Assembly (NCBI RefSeq): GCF_000002985.6
Contig: NC_003283.11
Span: 4,836,001-4,900,000 of the forward strand
DNA length: 64,000 nt
Reading direction: 5' to 3'
Source: Caenorhabditis elegans
Lineage: Eukaryota > Nematoda > Chromadorea > Rhabditida > Rhabditidae
A model generated the notes under the pieces. It worked only from the letters and a program-made list of their open reading frames with translations. It did not search any database and was not told the DNA's origin. A program made the position numbers and the translations under genes. Below are positions 10,871 to 24,200 of this stretch, in pieces. Within the stretch, counting starts at the first letter, position 1, and every line of letters begins with the position of its first letter.

Positions 10871-11758
10871 AAACTTTTTTGCAAATGTTTAGTAGAATCA
10901 GATCATTCAACAAACACTCACGGGTTACTGGAAAATAAAATTTCATACTTACAAACTGAAGATTATTCTTGTTTTTTCTCATGTATTTTCAGACAAAGTT
11001 TTAATAAACCGGCAAATTTCCAAAAAAAAAAAAGGAATTTTTGAGAAATTTCGAGAATTGCTGTAGACCAGAGGGATGTGGCAAATTTTTTTTTCAATAT
11101 TTGCCGAGCACAGCAAATTCGGCAAATTTTCCGAGCTCGCCAAACCCGGCTAGTTCGGCAAATCCGGCAAATTTTCCGCCCCTGGTTTAAACCTCTAGAA
11201 TATTTAATTACGATCAATTGAAACGCAATTGAAGTATAAAAGGAGTAAAATTGTTTAAGGTCGACTTCTAAAATTATGATAGGTGACTGTAAATAAAAAC
11301 ATTTCAAAAATTACTTTTGGAAGGTTTTAAATGATATTTGGACATTTTAGAACTATAAAAGTGGTTTTAAATTAAAAAAAAACAGTGAGTAAAACCTAAA
11401 AATATACACCTGGCCAGCAAATTGCAGCGAAGGCAGGGCGAGAAATATAAAAAAAAATTGCTACACTTTTTATTTGTTGGCATTTTTCTTGGAAACAACT
11501 TGAGAAATTTACGTTTGATATAAATTTGTTTCCCATTCTAAAATAGTGTAACTTGTGCCGGATTTCACCAAAAATGTTTTCAATTCAAAGTTGTGTGTTC
11601 AACAAACAATGTGATCACAAAAAGAGATAGCGTGTAGTTTTGAGAGAACGCAGACACATAAACAACAATGTCTTATGCCCCTCCTTTCTGATGATTAAAG
11701 AGGAAAATAAGAGCACTTTGTGAAATTTATTGTCGCTGAAATATACTTGCTGCTCAAA
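10871..11758. other. Intergenic between the two abhd-5 genes
   Basis: Contains an AATAAA at about 10934 for the upstream gene, a fragment of the CGGCAAAT repeat at 11080-11180, and AT-rich DNA. A segment at about 11605-11690 (AGATAGCGTGTAGTTTTGAGAGAACGCAGA-like) resembles 8808-8850 upstream of the other copy, so the duplication includes part of the promoter. No extra gene seen. Confidence 0.6.
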
Positions 11759-13636
11759 ATGACCGAAACTGATATTGCAACTTCAAAACCTTGGTATGGA
11801 AATTATTATATTTTATTTTGCATTGCTATTAATTCATTTTATGGGTATGAATATTGAAGTAACAAAGTTAACAAAAACAATTTAATTTTAAATAGATTTT
11901 TCTATCCAAAAAATTGAAATTCAGGTTTTCAACCTCTTCATGTTCATCAAAAAGTGAGAAATTGGCAGAAGCTGAAAATCGGATTTTTACCGCACTTGGA
12001 ATAAAGTTTTCATCTGAACTGGTCCAGGTAAATTTTTTTTACTTATATTTTAAAAAGGACTCTGCTGCAAACTTTCTTTTTTTGAGAATTTTGAAAAATT
12101 ACCGAAAAATCGCACATTTTTCGGTAATTTTTTTTGAATTAAAAATTTAGTATATAGGAACGTGATCGTTCAATCTGAAAATAAAAGATTATTTTTTGAA
12201 GTTTTCAAAAATGGACTTAAAATAGTGGCTGAATGTTGATGTTTGCCAGAAATGTTTTAACGGCACTTTTTCATTATTGAAATATTTTTAAAATTGCTCA
12301 GCAACAACAATTATTATTTTTAGATTTAACAAAAATTTCTCTAAATTTTCATATTAATTTGTAATTCAAAAAGTTGCATTTTCATACTTAAAATAATAAT
12401 TTTACTCTTTTGCCAAAAAATTGCTACACAGCACTGGCAGTTAGCGAAACACATTTATTTTCTAAAATAAAAATTACTTTCAAACTTTCCGCTTTTCAGA
12501 TTCCATTCAAAAACACTGAAATCAACACAATTACTGTGAATTGTGAGAACGAGAGTTCTGAACTAAAATCAAAATATCCAATTGTTTTGATTCATGGATT
12601 TGGAGCTGGAGTTGCTCTTTGGGGATCTGCCATTAAGAGGCTTGCACAATTTCAAAATGTTTATGCTATAGATCTACCTGGTGAGCATTTAATTTTTTTG
12701 TGGGAAATTTCAAATAATTCAAATTTATATCCCTTTTTTTTAGGATTTGGCCGCTCGAGTCGCACAAAATTCTCAACTGATCCAGAGACTGCTGAAAAGG
12801 AAATGATTGAAGCAATCGAGCAATGGAGAGTTAAAATGAATTTGGAAAAGATGAATCTGGTTGGTCACTCATTTGGTGGATACCTCTCCACATCTTACGC
12901 CCTCAAGTATCCTAAACGAATAGAAAACCTAATACTTGCTGATCCATGGGGGTTCACAGATGTGGACCCGAGTTTTTTGGAAAAGTTGACGAAACGGCAA
13001 AAAGCTCTGTTTTGGGTTATTCTGAAGTTTAATCCACTTGCTGCTCTAAGACTCGTTGGTGGATATGGTGAGTAGATTTTCATGGGATCAAAGTTCCAAA
13101 TTTCTAAGCTTCCAGGCCCATCTCTTATGAAGCGTCTACGCCCGGATCTAGAACAAAAATACTCTGAAGATGTGTATGACTACATTTACCTAGCTAACTC
13201 GGGAAATCCAACAGGAGAAATAATTTTCAAAAGCTTGTCAGAGAATTTACGATGGGCAAAGAACCCAATGAGCAAAAGGTTGGCGGCAAAAATAAACTGA
13301 TAGAATTGAAACAAATTTTTTTTCAGATTCCACGAGTTAGATAAAACCGTTCCTGTAAAATTTATTCACGGAGGAATGAGCTGGGTGGATTGGAAAACCA
13401 CTAGGGAAATGTTTGGAAGTATGGATCATGTAGAGTCACATGTCAGTTGAGTTGTCATCGATTCTTAACTTCATTTATATTGTTTTCAGATCATAGAAGG
13501 AGCCGGCCACCATGTCTACGCAGACGATACTGATCGATTTGTGGAGCTCGTCATAGGATCTTTGAAGGATGGAAAGACTGGAGATCTGGTGCCAGAAGAA
13601 GTGAATTTGGAAGAAGATATTGTGACTCCACTGTAG
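11759..13636 (+). CDS. abhd-5.1: ABHD5/CGI-58-like alpha/beta hydrolase, tandem paralogue
   Basis: Seven exons, 11759-11793, 11925-12027, 12500-12680, 12744-13067, 13116-13278, 13327-13441 and 13490-13636, encode about 355 aa, roughly 80% identical to the upstream gene. It has the same HGFGAG, GHSFGG (Ser149) and GHHVYAD (His314) motifs. Internal exon sizes are identical (103, 181, 324) except that the 278-nt exon of the upstream gene is split 163+115 here, by an intron gained here or lost upstream. A lipid hydrolase or lipase co-activator role is inferred from the family; whether it is catalytic cannot be decided from sequence. The symbol follows recalled clone order (C37H5.2). Confidence 0.85.
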
Positions 13637-15471
13637 AATTTCTAATTATACCTCATTTTGAAGAATTATCACGGGTTCTTTGTCAGAATCCAGTTGGCAG
13701 TTAATGTTTTAGTTTCCCACTGAAATCACCCCGTTTCCCCTTAAAAATAGTTCCAGTGACTCTTTTCATTGTTGATAACCTGAATATCTTTAAAAAAACG
13801 CGGCCGTTTTCCGAAAATAAATTATTTCATTCATAAAACCTGAGAATTACTGAAGTTTAAGCAATTTTCAACATAAAAACATTTGAATTTAATTCGTTAG
13901 GCTCAATTGATAATTGGAGGAATAATTACTTTGGCAATTTTTTGAGTTTTTTGAAGAGGTTTTCATATGTTGAAAAGTTACTTAAACTTGGTTGCATTAT
14001 TTTTGTATGAAACGTCAAAAAATTTGACAAATCCGCACAAAAACATTATTTGAAAACTATTATAAAAAGAAGAGAGATCGGACAGAAGCCTGAAAAATTG
14101 GCACCGAGTTCAAGCACTTCGGGTTGTTAAAAATCTGTGTGATTGCCGTCAAATGAAAGAACATGATTGATAATCTAAATCCCCGCAATTTCAGAAAAAT
14201 CGATACACTTTTGAAGCGTTTTTACAGAAATTAGCCTCTGGGACTTATTAGTTTTTATAGAACATGGCAAACCTAAAAACAATACAATAAACTCCAATGC
14301 TGCTCCACATCGTTTCGAGACATATGTAGACTTTTTACATCGCTTTGAAGAGCATTGCAACTTTAGCATTTGTAGGTGAGCAAGCTTAGTCTGTACGGCA
14401 ATATTTAAAAAATGTAATGGAAAAAAACAGTTTGCCAAAAAAACTAACAGAAATATATGACACATAAGCCTATAAGCTTTATCACATATTTTTTAATATC
14501 CCTAATTCATGTTTACTTCTGTTTTCTGGATAATTTAAAGCTTATCAATATTTATCAAATCGGAGCATCCTGTTACACATGCATATTCAACTCATCTTCA
14601 CGAAAATCCCATCTTACAAATTCCCAGCACAATCTGTTTTTCAGTGCCTCCCGGGTTCTTGATGTGTCGTCAGTAATCTGAAATCGCCTTCAAATAAAAT
14701 GGCGACGCGATGAGCTGGTGTATAATCAAGTGATTATCCAGGCAGCTTAGAGATACGTATAAATACGCGTGTCTGGAGCCAGTCAGAACGAAATCTTGTT
14801 TCTCCGACACTTTTGTTTTCCATGCTGATTTTTGTCTCAAGGTTATTAAAGATGTTTCAGGTCTTGAAATCATCTAGGTATCCATATATTTCATTATTCA
14901 CGAGCTTGCCAAGTTCTCAAAGATCAAAGTTGGAAGATGATAAAATGGGTGGCTATACTCTTAAATTTTTGATAGAATTTGTGAAATATGGCTCAGCATT
15001 TTATGCTATAAAATATAAAAATGATAAATCATATTTTGATAGATTTTCGTAACATATAGTTTTTTTAAAAGTAAAACTGTCTAGAAGTAAAATTGCAATT
15101 ACCAATTGACTATGGCATTAAATTAAGACCACAAAAAACTTTTTAATACTTCGAGTAAAATGAAATTCAGACTTTACAAAAAATAAGCCTCTTAAGTAGG
15201 CACAAAATTCCTACCTACGTTCAAGGGGCTTGCAAACCTGATTGAAGCCTAGTGCATGAAAATATGCACTTTTCTCATTATTTCAATTTGAAACTAGGCA
15301 AACCAAACACAGGTAGAAAAAGGTGGTAGGCAAGAGGTAGACAAGAGAACGGGGTAAGCATGGGGTAGGCACGCCTAGAAAAAGTTCTTCTTTACTGTTA
15401 CGTTGGAGTTTTTTAGTTTTTCTCTACTAAAATGTGTGTTTTCCAGCAAAAAACCCATAACTACTCAAATA
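13637..15471. other. Intergenic, abhd-5.1 to nex-4
   Basis: Holds the abhd-5.1 polyA signal (AATAAA at about 13818), AT-rich DNA, and an AGGCAGG-type repeat with a hairpin at 15180-15370. A TATA-like TATAAATA at about 14758 precedes a weak 79-codon ORF (14813-15052) that I do not call a gene. A TTTTCCAG acceptor at about 15446, 26 bp upstream of the nex-4 ATG, is a probable trans-splice site. Confidence 0.5.
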
Positions 15472-18400
15472 ATGTTCAGTGATCGTGGCGTGAGCATTGA
15501 AGTAACTCGAGCAGATCCACGAGAGAGGGTAAGTCGTCTTTTACAATTTCTCATAATTGTTATCACGTTGGGAAGTGATATATATGGAAATATAATGTAA
15601 TATTTCTTCCTCATCAAATCAGCCAAACATCATCAAATTTCCGATGCGATATGGCGGCAACTAGTCATTCATTTGGTTAGAGTGCTCTTTATTTTATCCG
15701 TTTTTAGTCTACTTTTGGGCTCGCATGGCTTGTAGTCAGGCATGCTTTTTTTCGTATCTACCTGATTCCTACCTACCTACGGTCTATTCTGTTGCTTGTA
15801 CAAATTAGATTTACGAATTCCTAATTTTTTACAATTAGTTTGTTGAAAAATTGAACAACTTTGGAAGTAGGCACACATGTAGGCACAAGACAGGCGTAGA
15901 TTGCCTAAAAGTTTGTGATTTTATTTTTTTATCTATAAAAAAATTTATTCGAGTTCTGTAAGTTTCAGAAATTTATTTTAATTTTATTTCAAATTATAAA
16001 ATTTTGCTTACATTGCTGTTGAGGGTCCTATGAAGTTCAGTTCATCATTAGCGTTAATATTTTTAAATAAATAAATAGCTCACCTAACCCCTGAGCCCAC
16101 TATTAAACTTATCTAGCCCTGTTGCCACATAATCCCCATGTGACAGCTTCATTGACGTAGGCATCGCCGGATTTGCCGGATAAGAGCAAAAGCGAGAAAG
16201 AACTTTCTTTTTTTTTCAATTTCTTTAACTTATTGAATCAAATCAATCTTTGAGGTTTTATATTAATACGATTTTCTAGAATATGTTCTTGCTAACCGAT
16301 CGGTTAATTTTACGTATTGATGACGCTTTGAACTTTGCTATTTACACGGCTTCTTGACGCTGGCAATAGTTGTGAAATTTACCAAGAAATTGGCATTTTG
16401 AAATGTCTAATAGTAAACCGAAATTCGAATTTCAAAATCCAAACATCCGTTTAGTCAGCTAACCAACACACACATACATGCATCGTCAACAACTTTGAAT
16501 AAGGAAAGGAATTAGTCTGTGGAATGTTGATAAGAGATAAAATAGAGTGAGGGTGTTTGGAAGATTTTCTAGAATAATCTATAGTCGATTAGGCAGTTTT
16601 CATCTGCAAAGTGGAAAATGAATGGGACATAAGTAGTGGATTTTGATGGCGAAAAACATAAAAAAACAAGTTTTGTACGATCGTCAGATTTGAGCATGAT
16701 TAGATAAAAGGATTGCAAATCTCGATATGATTTTTGAATTTACTTATTTTTGGAAAAAAAAACTAACTTTGCAGAGATCTCTTTCTTACAAAACCGATTT
16801 TCAAATTTAAAAAAAAAATGCACAACTTACTTCATTCACAGAAAGCCGAAAAATGCATGCCTTCAAGGCGATCGGTGCCTACTTTGTGCCTACTAGGTGT
16901 CCCGGGGACATAAGACTTTATATCTTGTCCGGGAAACGCCTAACTACAGTGCCAAGATTAATGCCTCGAACAAGTAAAATATCTAGTGCCTATCTGCGTG
17001 CCTACAACCCTGTTCTATTTGAGAAAAGGGAGCCTACGCAGGCAGGCAGGCTTGAAATAGGCGTGAGGACATATGAAAGCTTTAATTACAATTTATATCT
17101 AAAGAGCATTGCTAATTTTCGAAATTTTCTTCAATTTTTTCAACGAACGCGTTAAGACTTTTCAGAATAAAAACAAACTTTTCGGCGAATTCGCTTATTC
17201 TATGGATATCATAATGTTTTCGGAGAACTTTTTTTTTAAAAACTAGGAAATCTTCTTCTTATCTTTCCCAATCTTTCGAAGAATTATATAAAATTCCAAT
17301 TCAAATCACAATTGCCATACGGGTCGGCTCTACAGTCCGAAGATCATCCACCAGGGGCTTCTAGACTAATCTCAAACAAAAGAAATTCCCCTTTTTTCCA
17401 ATTGTCTTTATTCTGAATGTACATTCCTATACATTAATCTCTTATAGCTAATCCCCACAATCCCATGATAGTGCGTTGTCATCAATGACTCCACCTCTAT
17501 ATACCTCCAAATATACATCTTCATAAATTATCCGTCGAAACGTGCTCGTGCTCTTGAGCTCCTCCCTCGCATACACACAAATCCTCAAATTCTATTCATA
17601 TTGATAAATATCCAATCAAACAACACACTCGCTAGTATTCTTCTCTCCTCGAATGACTGATACCTTTGACGAGGAGCCTCCGAAACAAAAAAGAGCCCCC
17701 CGTCTTGCTCTCAATCCCCGTAACTCTTTGGTTTCTCGCGTTCGAAATATGGTGGGTGTCAAAATGGTGTTAGTCCTGTTAGTCTGGGGGTAACTTGCCA
17801 AATATAGTTTAATACACTTTCTCATTATTCATTCCACGTGATATATCTGGAATTCAAACAGACATAGATCAACAAGTTGGAAATGTGAATGCGCGCGCGT
17901 GTGTGGTTTTTTCAAAATGTTCAAAAATCATGTCATGGTTAAAATATACCAAATCTTTTTCTAGCCTAAATTTTCCAAAATGCGCACCTGTCTGCCTCTA
18001 AGGCTGCCTACGCCTGCCTTCCATCTACTGTTAAAGCTTTTTGGTTATGGGAGAATATGTGTACTTTTTGAAAATGCCCTTACTTTCAATTTAAATTTTT
18101 AAAGCAGTTTAAAAAAAACTGCTTCAAAGTCGGCAGAAACCCTCGATGAAAAGTGGATTGTTTTTTAAAAAGAGCGAATATTTCTATATCAATTTCCGAA
18201 AAAAAAAGACCGACAAAACGATTTAAAAAAAATCGAATTTTTTAAATTTTCCCGAGAAAAATAGTCTGGCTGCCATAAAAACCTAAAGCCACGTAGTCAA
18301 AAATACTATAATAGAGCCCAAATAAGCTGACAAAGTTTTTTGAAAGGAAATTAAAAATATGCCTGCTTCCGGTTATTTTTTGTTTTATTGGAAGTAGTAT

Positions 18401-20963
18401 TAGTTTTTAAAAGTAAACTTTTGAACTATTAGTCTGAGCAACTTTTAGGCAACCGGCAACTTAAGTGACCACTTTTCTAACCGTCAAAAAAGCTGAGAGA
18501 AAATATCGCAAATTTAAAAGTTTTTAGTTAAAAAATAAAATTTTCAATTTTCAAAATTGGCAAAGATCATACGGCTTTATACCGTTTATTTGAATTTTTT
18601 CAAAAACTGACCTTATGTTATCGAATTTCAAGTCCTTTCAAATTTCACAATCAGATACAAACTGTGATTTCCGATGCCCAAAAAATGTGTCCAAGTGTTG
18701 AGCATTTGACTCACTAATTCCCCAAATCCCGGATGCGGGATTTCACAAACTTACTCATCTCCGTTCAAAATATTCCATTAATCACCAGCAGACGACGCTG
18801 AAAACAACGCAACGGCTTCCTAGTGTCGCTATATAAGGCTCACTTTTTGGCTCATTTTCTAATAAGTTAAGCACTTTTTCTCATATATCCGTTCAAGTTA
18901 TTTTTCTCTATAAACAGGGATAATCTTATGTTTTCGAGCGTGGTCATATTTTTTTTAATATCTGAGGATTTTTTTTTCAAATTTGGTTTTTGGCAGCTTC
19001 AAGAATTTAAAATTCTTATTTCCTGATAGAGGGTGTAGGTCAGTAGCTAGCTCAGTACACACATACCCAGACTCATATTTCCGTGAACCATGTGATGGGG
19101 ATCTGGATGCTTTTTGATTAAACGAGTAAACATTCATGCATCTTTATCAAAAATTCTTGTCACGAAATTTCCGAGAGGTCTCATGAATCCCCGCCCAACT
19201 AGGCTTACTACCACCTTTTCATCTACGCTCAGCCAGATAGTCATAGTTCTAGACATTCCCGGATATTAATTTCCGATTTTCATTTTTTTCCCCTACTTAT
19301 ATTTAATTTTTTCTATTATTTCAGACACTCTCCACAGGCTCATCTCTCGACTCTGACACCAGTCATCGATCCAAAAACATTCCAATGATTTTCCAAATGT
19401 ACGAATCTCAATACGAGGATCTCCGCGGCACCATCTATGGTCCAAGCTCTCCGGATTTTCATCCAGTTCAGGCTTCTGAGACATTGCGCTCTTCGCTTCA
19501 CGGACTTGGTAGCGTCATCATCATCATGCGCAAATTTAATATAATTCAAAACATTTCATTTCAGAAACCAAGGATCAAACGATTATCAACACCGTCTTAT
19601 ATCACAACAATTTCCAGCGTCAGAAGATCTTGGGTGCCTATGAAGACATGTATAGCAGGGTGAGTGAAGACTTTGCAGAAGCTAGCTACACGATTTCTAT
19701 TATTTGCGGCAATATAAGATTAACCTTGCTATTTCCAGAAGCTCCTTGAAGACTTGGAAGAAGAATGCGGTGGATTTTTCTTCGAAATGTGTCAAGCTCT
19801 TTTCAAACCGGCGCCAAACTACGATGCTCAATGCGTCTACAAATCCCTGTCAAATCGCCATGGAGATCGCTCTGTCGCCATTGAAATCGCATGCACACGA
19901 TCGCCACGAGTAAGTCCACATTGAAAAAATTTTTGAAAATGTTAATCCGTTTTTCAGCAAATGCGCGCGCTTCGCGACACATACCAAATAGATTATCGCA
20001 AATCGCTGGATAAGGATCTCACCGTTAAGGTAGTATATCCGGATAATCTGAAATTTTTTCTCATTCAAATTTATTGGTTTCCAGGTCGAGGGAGTTGTTG
20101 GAAAAATGATGCATCTCCTTCTGTGCAACAACCGCGAGGAGGGCCTCGGAGTCCGTGTGAATGATGAGCTTGTCGACAAGCACGTCAAAATCTTGATGAC
20201 CACTACCATCGATGATATCGCGAAGAATGTAAACTTATTCGAAGAACTTTTCATCGGACACTCATGGAAACATATTGGAACAGTCTTGGACAAGGTTGAT
20301 GAAGCCCGCAAAGACGTTCAAGACATTGAAAGTATCATTCGTCGCAACAAAAATATTCACTCCGAGATTCGGCTGATTCTATTGACGATTGGTAAATTTT
20401 AAGCAGGGGGAGTATGCAATTATAATAAGAAAATTTCCAGCTCGCGTTTCACGAAATATTCAAATCTATTTCGCTGAAAAACTCCGAACAGCAATGACCG
20501 CAGAACGTGTCGACCAGTCAACGATTATTCGGATTTGCGTTAGTCGTAGTGAGGTGAGTAATAAGAGCTTTGAAAGAGTCATAATGGAATCAAAACTAAA
20601 CCATTTGTGGGATAAAGTAAAGGTTCGAGGGCGTGTAGGTCTCGCCACGAAAACACGACCGGCGCCAAATAGGAAATCGCTGCATTTGGCCGATTTTGCC
20701 CGTTCTTCCTTTAAATTATATTCAAGGTTTTACAAAAGAATAAATACGTAATTGTGGAAATCCCTAAATAAATCTTTCAATATTTTCAGATTGACTTACA
20801 AGACATCTCTCTCGAGTACAAGCGAAAATATCAACGCCCTCTGGAGCACGACATTTGCCAATCAACTTCTGGGGAATATACCCGAATGATTTGCACACTT
20901 CTCAGCGGATTCAACAATTTGGAGAACAGTTTTGCGCCGACACCAGAATCAATTGAAGAATAA
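15472..20963 (+). CDS. nex-4: Divergent annexin
   Basis: Exons 15472-15528, 19325-19508, 19565-19659, 19739-19909, 19958-20029, 20085-20391, 20441-20553 and 20790-20963 encode about 390 aa. Four annexin repeats are recognisable: [16 protein letters not shown]..., [15 protein letters not shown]..., a degenerate third, and [14 protein letters not shown]..., the last ending in a typical [14 protein letters not shown] segment. Annexins bind acidic phospholipids in a Ca2+-dependent way through type II GxGT loops. None of the four loops here is intact (for example GLET instead of GLGT), so Ca2+ binding is likely reduced or lost. The first intron is 3.8 kb and contains a strong alternative first exon (17653-17751). 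It converges with the thioesterase gene, 325 bp between stop codons. The name is from memory (C37H5.1). Confidence 0.85.
15740..17060. repeat. AGGCAGG/TACCTACC repeat fragments in nex-4 intron 1
   Basis: Scattered short stretches of TACCTGATTCCTACCTACC, AGTAGGCACACATGTAGGCA and AGGCAGGCAGGCTTGAAATAGG type, at 15740-15905 and 16885-17060. Same family as 2460-2570. They are probably inert, but they occupy much of the long intron. Confidence 0.5.
17653..17751 (+). CDS. nex-4: Candidate alternative first exon of nex-4
   Basis: A 99-nt open segment begins ATGACTGATACC and ends at a consensus donor ATG/GTGGGT. It encodes 33 codons starting [20 protein letters not shown]. Its phase (0) matches the acceptor at 19325 exactly, so it would replace the 19-residue N-terminus of the upstream exon with a 33-residue acidic-then-basic tail (about 404 aa total). 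Codon use and local GC are more coding-like than the surrounding intron. No transcript evidence was available. Confidence 0.55.
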
Positions 20964-21288
20964 TTTTCATTTTGTACATATTTATCAATTTCTTCCTCAT
21001 CTAATCAAATTACAAATCAACACATACCCTCATGCCCGCTGACCTAAAAATTTCAAACTTATCTCTTTAATTTCTCACATTTCTTAAATGTATCAAAACT
21101 GTACTGAAAAAATACAAACAAAAAAAAACTAAAAAAACTTTTTTTTTTAAAAAAGAAAGAGATCATTCAAAAGAAAAACTTAAAACTACACTTAACACTA
21201 CACGAATGTCCGTTTATATTTTTGATCGAAGTTTCAAAAAAAAAGATGTACAATAAATAAATGAAGATTCCAAGTTTCATTATTACTA
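20964..21288. other. Convergent 3' UTR region
   Basis: Short spacer between nex-4 (plus) and the thioesterase (minus). The AATAAATAAATG at about 21252 can serve nex-4. The minus-strand polyA signal is not obvious. 3' ends of the two transcripts may overlap. Confidence 0.5.
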
Positions 21289-24200
21289 TTATTTGGCAGG
21301 AGACGCATTTGGACGATTCTTAGCGGTTCGGATCAGCGCTTCTTGTGTGGTCGAGAACACCAAACGTCCGTCTCTGGTCCACAGCTTTCCTTCAATAAGA
21401 CTACGTCCGCCACCGGCAATCGTTGAGTGATTCTCATAGAGCATCCAGTCGTCGACACGGAAGTTGTCAGTGTGCATCCAAATCGAGTGGTCAAGAGTGA
21501 GAGCCATTGATGGGATGAAGCCGCGTCTGGAAGGAGATGATAAATGTATGTGGAATAAATGATTGGATCCTTAATTGGTGGTCAAACTTATAAACCATTA
21601 GCTGCAGATATCAAAGTACCCCTACTCCAAAAGTCAAAAACTCATTTCTCCCCAAACTACAGTACTACTACAGTACCCCTACTGTACTTAAACATTTAAC
21701 AATATCAAACCTACTTCGAATGAGGTCTCAATGCAGTTTCAATCATCGTTGCATCCGAAATGTATGCAGCAGCAGCCAAGTGAAGTCGTGGATCATCCCC
21801 AATGTTCTCGTTTGCTTTAATCCAGACGTACGATCGGTAGGCATCAGTTGGATGGCCATGTCCAGCCGTATGATCGTCTTTTTTCAGACAAAGGTATGAG
21901 TCAATGTCGACTGGGCGGAACTGAAAATGTTTTAGTTGACAAGATTAAACTACTGTATTTTCACTGTCAAGATTGTACTTTGGAAATTCTTGTTCAAGCT
22001 GTTTAAGCTGAGTATCGTAAATTTGGGAAAACACGCTGTTTTCTGAGTGGGTCTCGCCACGATCTCATAGTCAGTTATAGCAGATTCTACAGGTTCCAAA
22101 TTTTGCAAATATGCTCATTCGATGCACTCACTAACCGAAAAGATTCTGAAGAATGCGGGTGGAATTTCCTTTTGCTTGAATCCAATCATCGCAAGTGCAG
22201 CTGGAGGAATGTTAGCATTCTTCTTGATTCTCTCAAAAGTGTCCGAAAGATCCTCGAGACTATCTGGAGCCGGAACCTCGGGCATTGGCAACTGGTGGAC
22301 AATGGAATCCGCTTCTGGCTGAAACGAAAATTTATTAATCATGGAAACTCATAAAATTACTCTCACTCTATGAAACGAGATTTGTACTGTGAAGATGGCT
22401 TCACCATCTTGCAGAGCCTTCACCAATCTAGTGCAGAAGCTCTTTCCGTCTCTGATGCGGTCAACTTGGTATAGAATCGGGCGTTCCACGTTGCCACTTT
22501 GAACAAAGTAGCTGTGAAGACTGTTTGGAACGAAGCCGACTTCGACGGTGGCGGTGGCGGCCGAGAGAGCTTGTCCGATGACCTGTCCTCCGTAAACAAC
22601 TGGCAAAGAGTTTCGGCCTTTGAGCAAGTGACGAGCCCTGAATTTAGAGGATTATTGAAAAATTAGAAACCGAAAATTGGGTGAAACCCGACGTTTTCGA
22701 CTGTACTCAGGAAAATTCTGAATCCGGTTGCTCAAGACACAGGAATTCAGTAGGCAATTACAAAACTCCGATAGGCACCTATAAATAAACATACAGCAGG
22801 CAGGTAGGCTGGCGGGGAGGCACGTAGGTAGGGGAACATAGGGTAATGTGCGGGCGAGTAGCGGGCAACTGATTCAACGAGCTAGGCCTGTGAAAAGACC
22901 CGTCGCAAAACAGAGGCTCGTCCTCTAGGGAGCCTCTGTCTACTAGCGTCCCCGACTGATATTTCGGGACACGGTTATGAAATTCACTACCAGCTCAAAA
23001 ACAAGTCAATAACATTTTTTGGGTCAAAACATCAGAAGCTTTGGCGGGACGACCCGCGCGGCCCTTTCCACAGACCTACAACGCAAAAACCTAACCGTAT
23101 TGGATTAATCACCAAAAAAAGAACCGGACGTCAGCTTTGCCAGCCGTAGAAAAATTCCTCGATTGTCGGGGGGAAATAAGTTCTGAATTATTTCCCATCC
23201 AACAAATACAAAAAATAATTTAGATTTTCAGGTTCATACGTTTTCCCGCACCAAAAATTTATCAGATACACAGAAAATATCAGCAAAAAAAAACTCACAA
23301 ATACAAGTTCTTGTCCACTCTTTCCAGATTCAAAAACGTGTCGATAAGCCCGGCACGAATGTCATCGGCACGGGACGTCATGTCAATGTGGGTGACGTTG
23401 AGAAGCATCGGATAGTGTTGAACACCGTTCTGATCGTCAATTTCCATTGAGCGCTGCAATGAGTGAAATTTGGATTTGTGGGGAAGATTGAAGAGTTGGA
23501 ATAAGCGACAACGTGGCTTGCGTGAAGCATGGTTATTACAGGTTTTCACGATAAAATTATTTAAAAACCCTTAAAAAATTCCTTTGAGAAACATGAAAAA
23601 TCAAAAAAAAAAGGTGGCTGCTTTAATTTTTGGAACTGAAGTTGTGCCAGTAGGGCCATAGTTAAAATCATTTCTATACTGCTAAAATTATTTTAAAAAA
23701 GCTTAGTAAAACTATTCTAAAATTTTCAGAAATAATTTTTTTCCAGTTAAAAAGGGGCTTAGCGCTACAAGTAATTTTGAAAGTAGATCAAAAATTTTTT
23801 TTTCAAATTTATGTTTTTATCAATGTTTTTAAAAACCTTTTTCAACAAGTTAAGGGTATCGTCAGTGATGTTTAAATTTTATAAAACACTTGTTATTGTT
23901 ATAAAATACCATATATCACACTTAAACACTCCGCACAGTTTCAAAATTATGTTTTCAAAATTGTCAGTCAAAATTTTGGTAAGTTGCCAAATCTACCAAA
24001 AAAGTAGATTATCAAGTAATTTTATTCTTAGCGTTGATGCACGTTTAAACTTCAACAATGTTTCAAATCAACTGTTCAAACTTTACAATTTTACAATACA
24101 AATTTTAAGTTAGAACAACTTTCTGGTCGACTTTCAAAATTATGAAGTTTCCACCACTCAATAAAATTTCGAAAAATTTTAACTATAATATTTGGCACTT

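Noticed and set aside
14813-15052. Possible small gene after a TATA-like sequence
   Set aside because: No conserved motif, no signal peptide of quality, and no convincing splice pattern.
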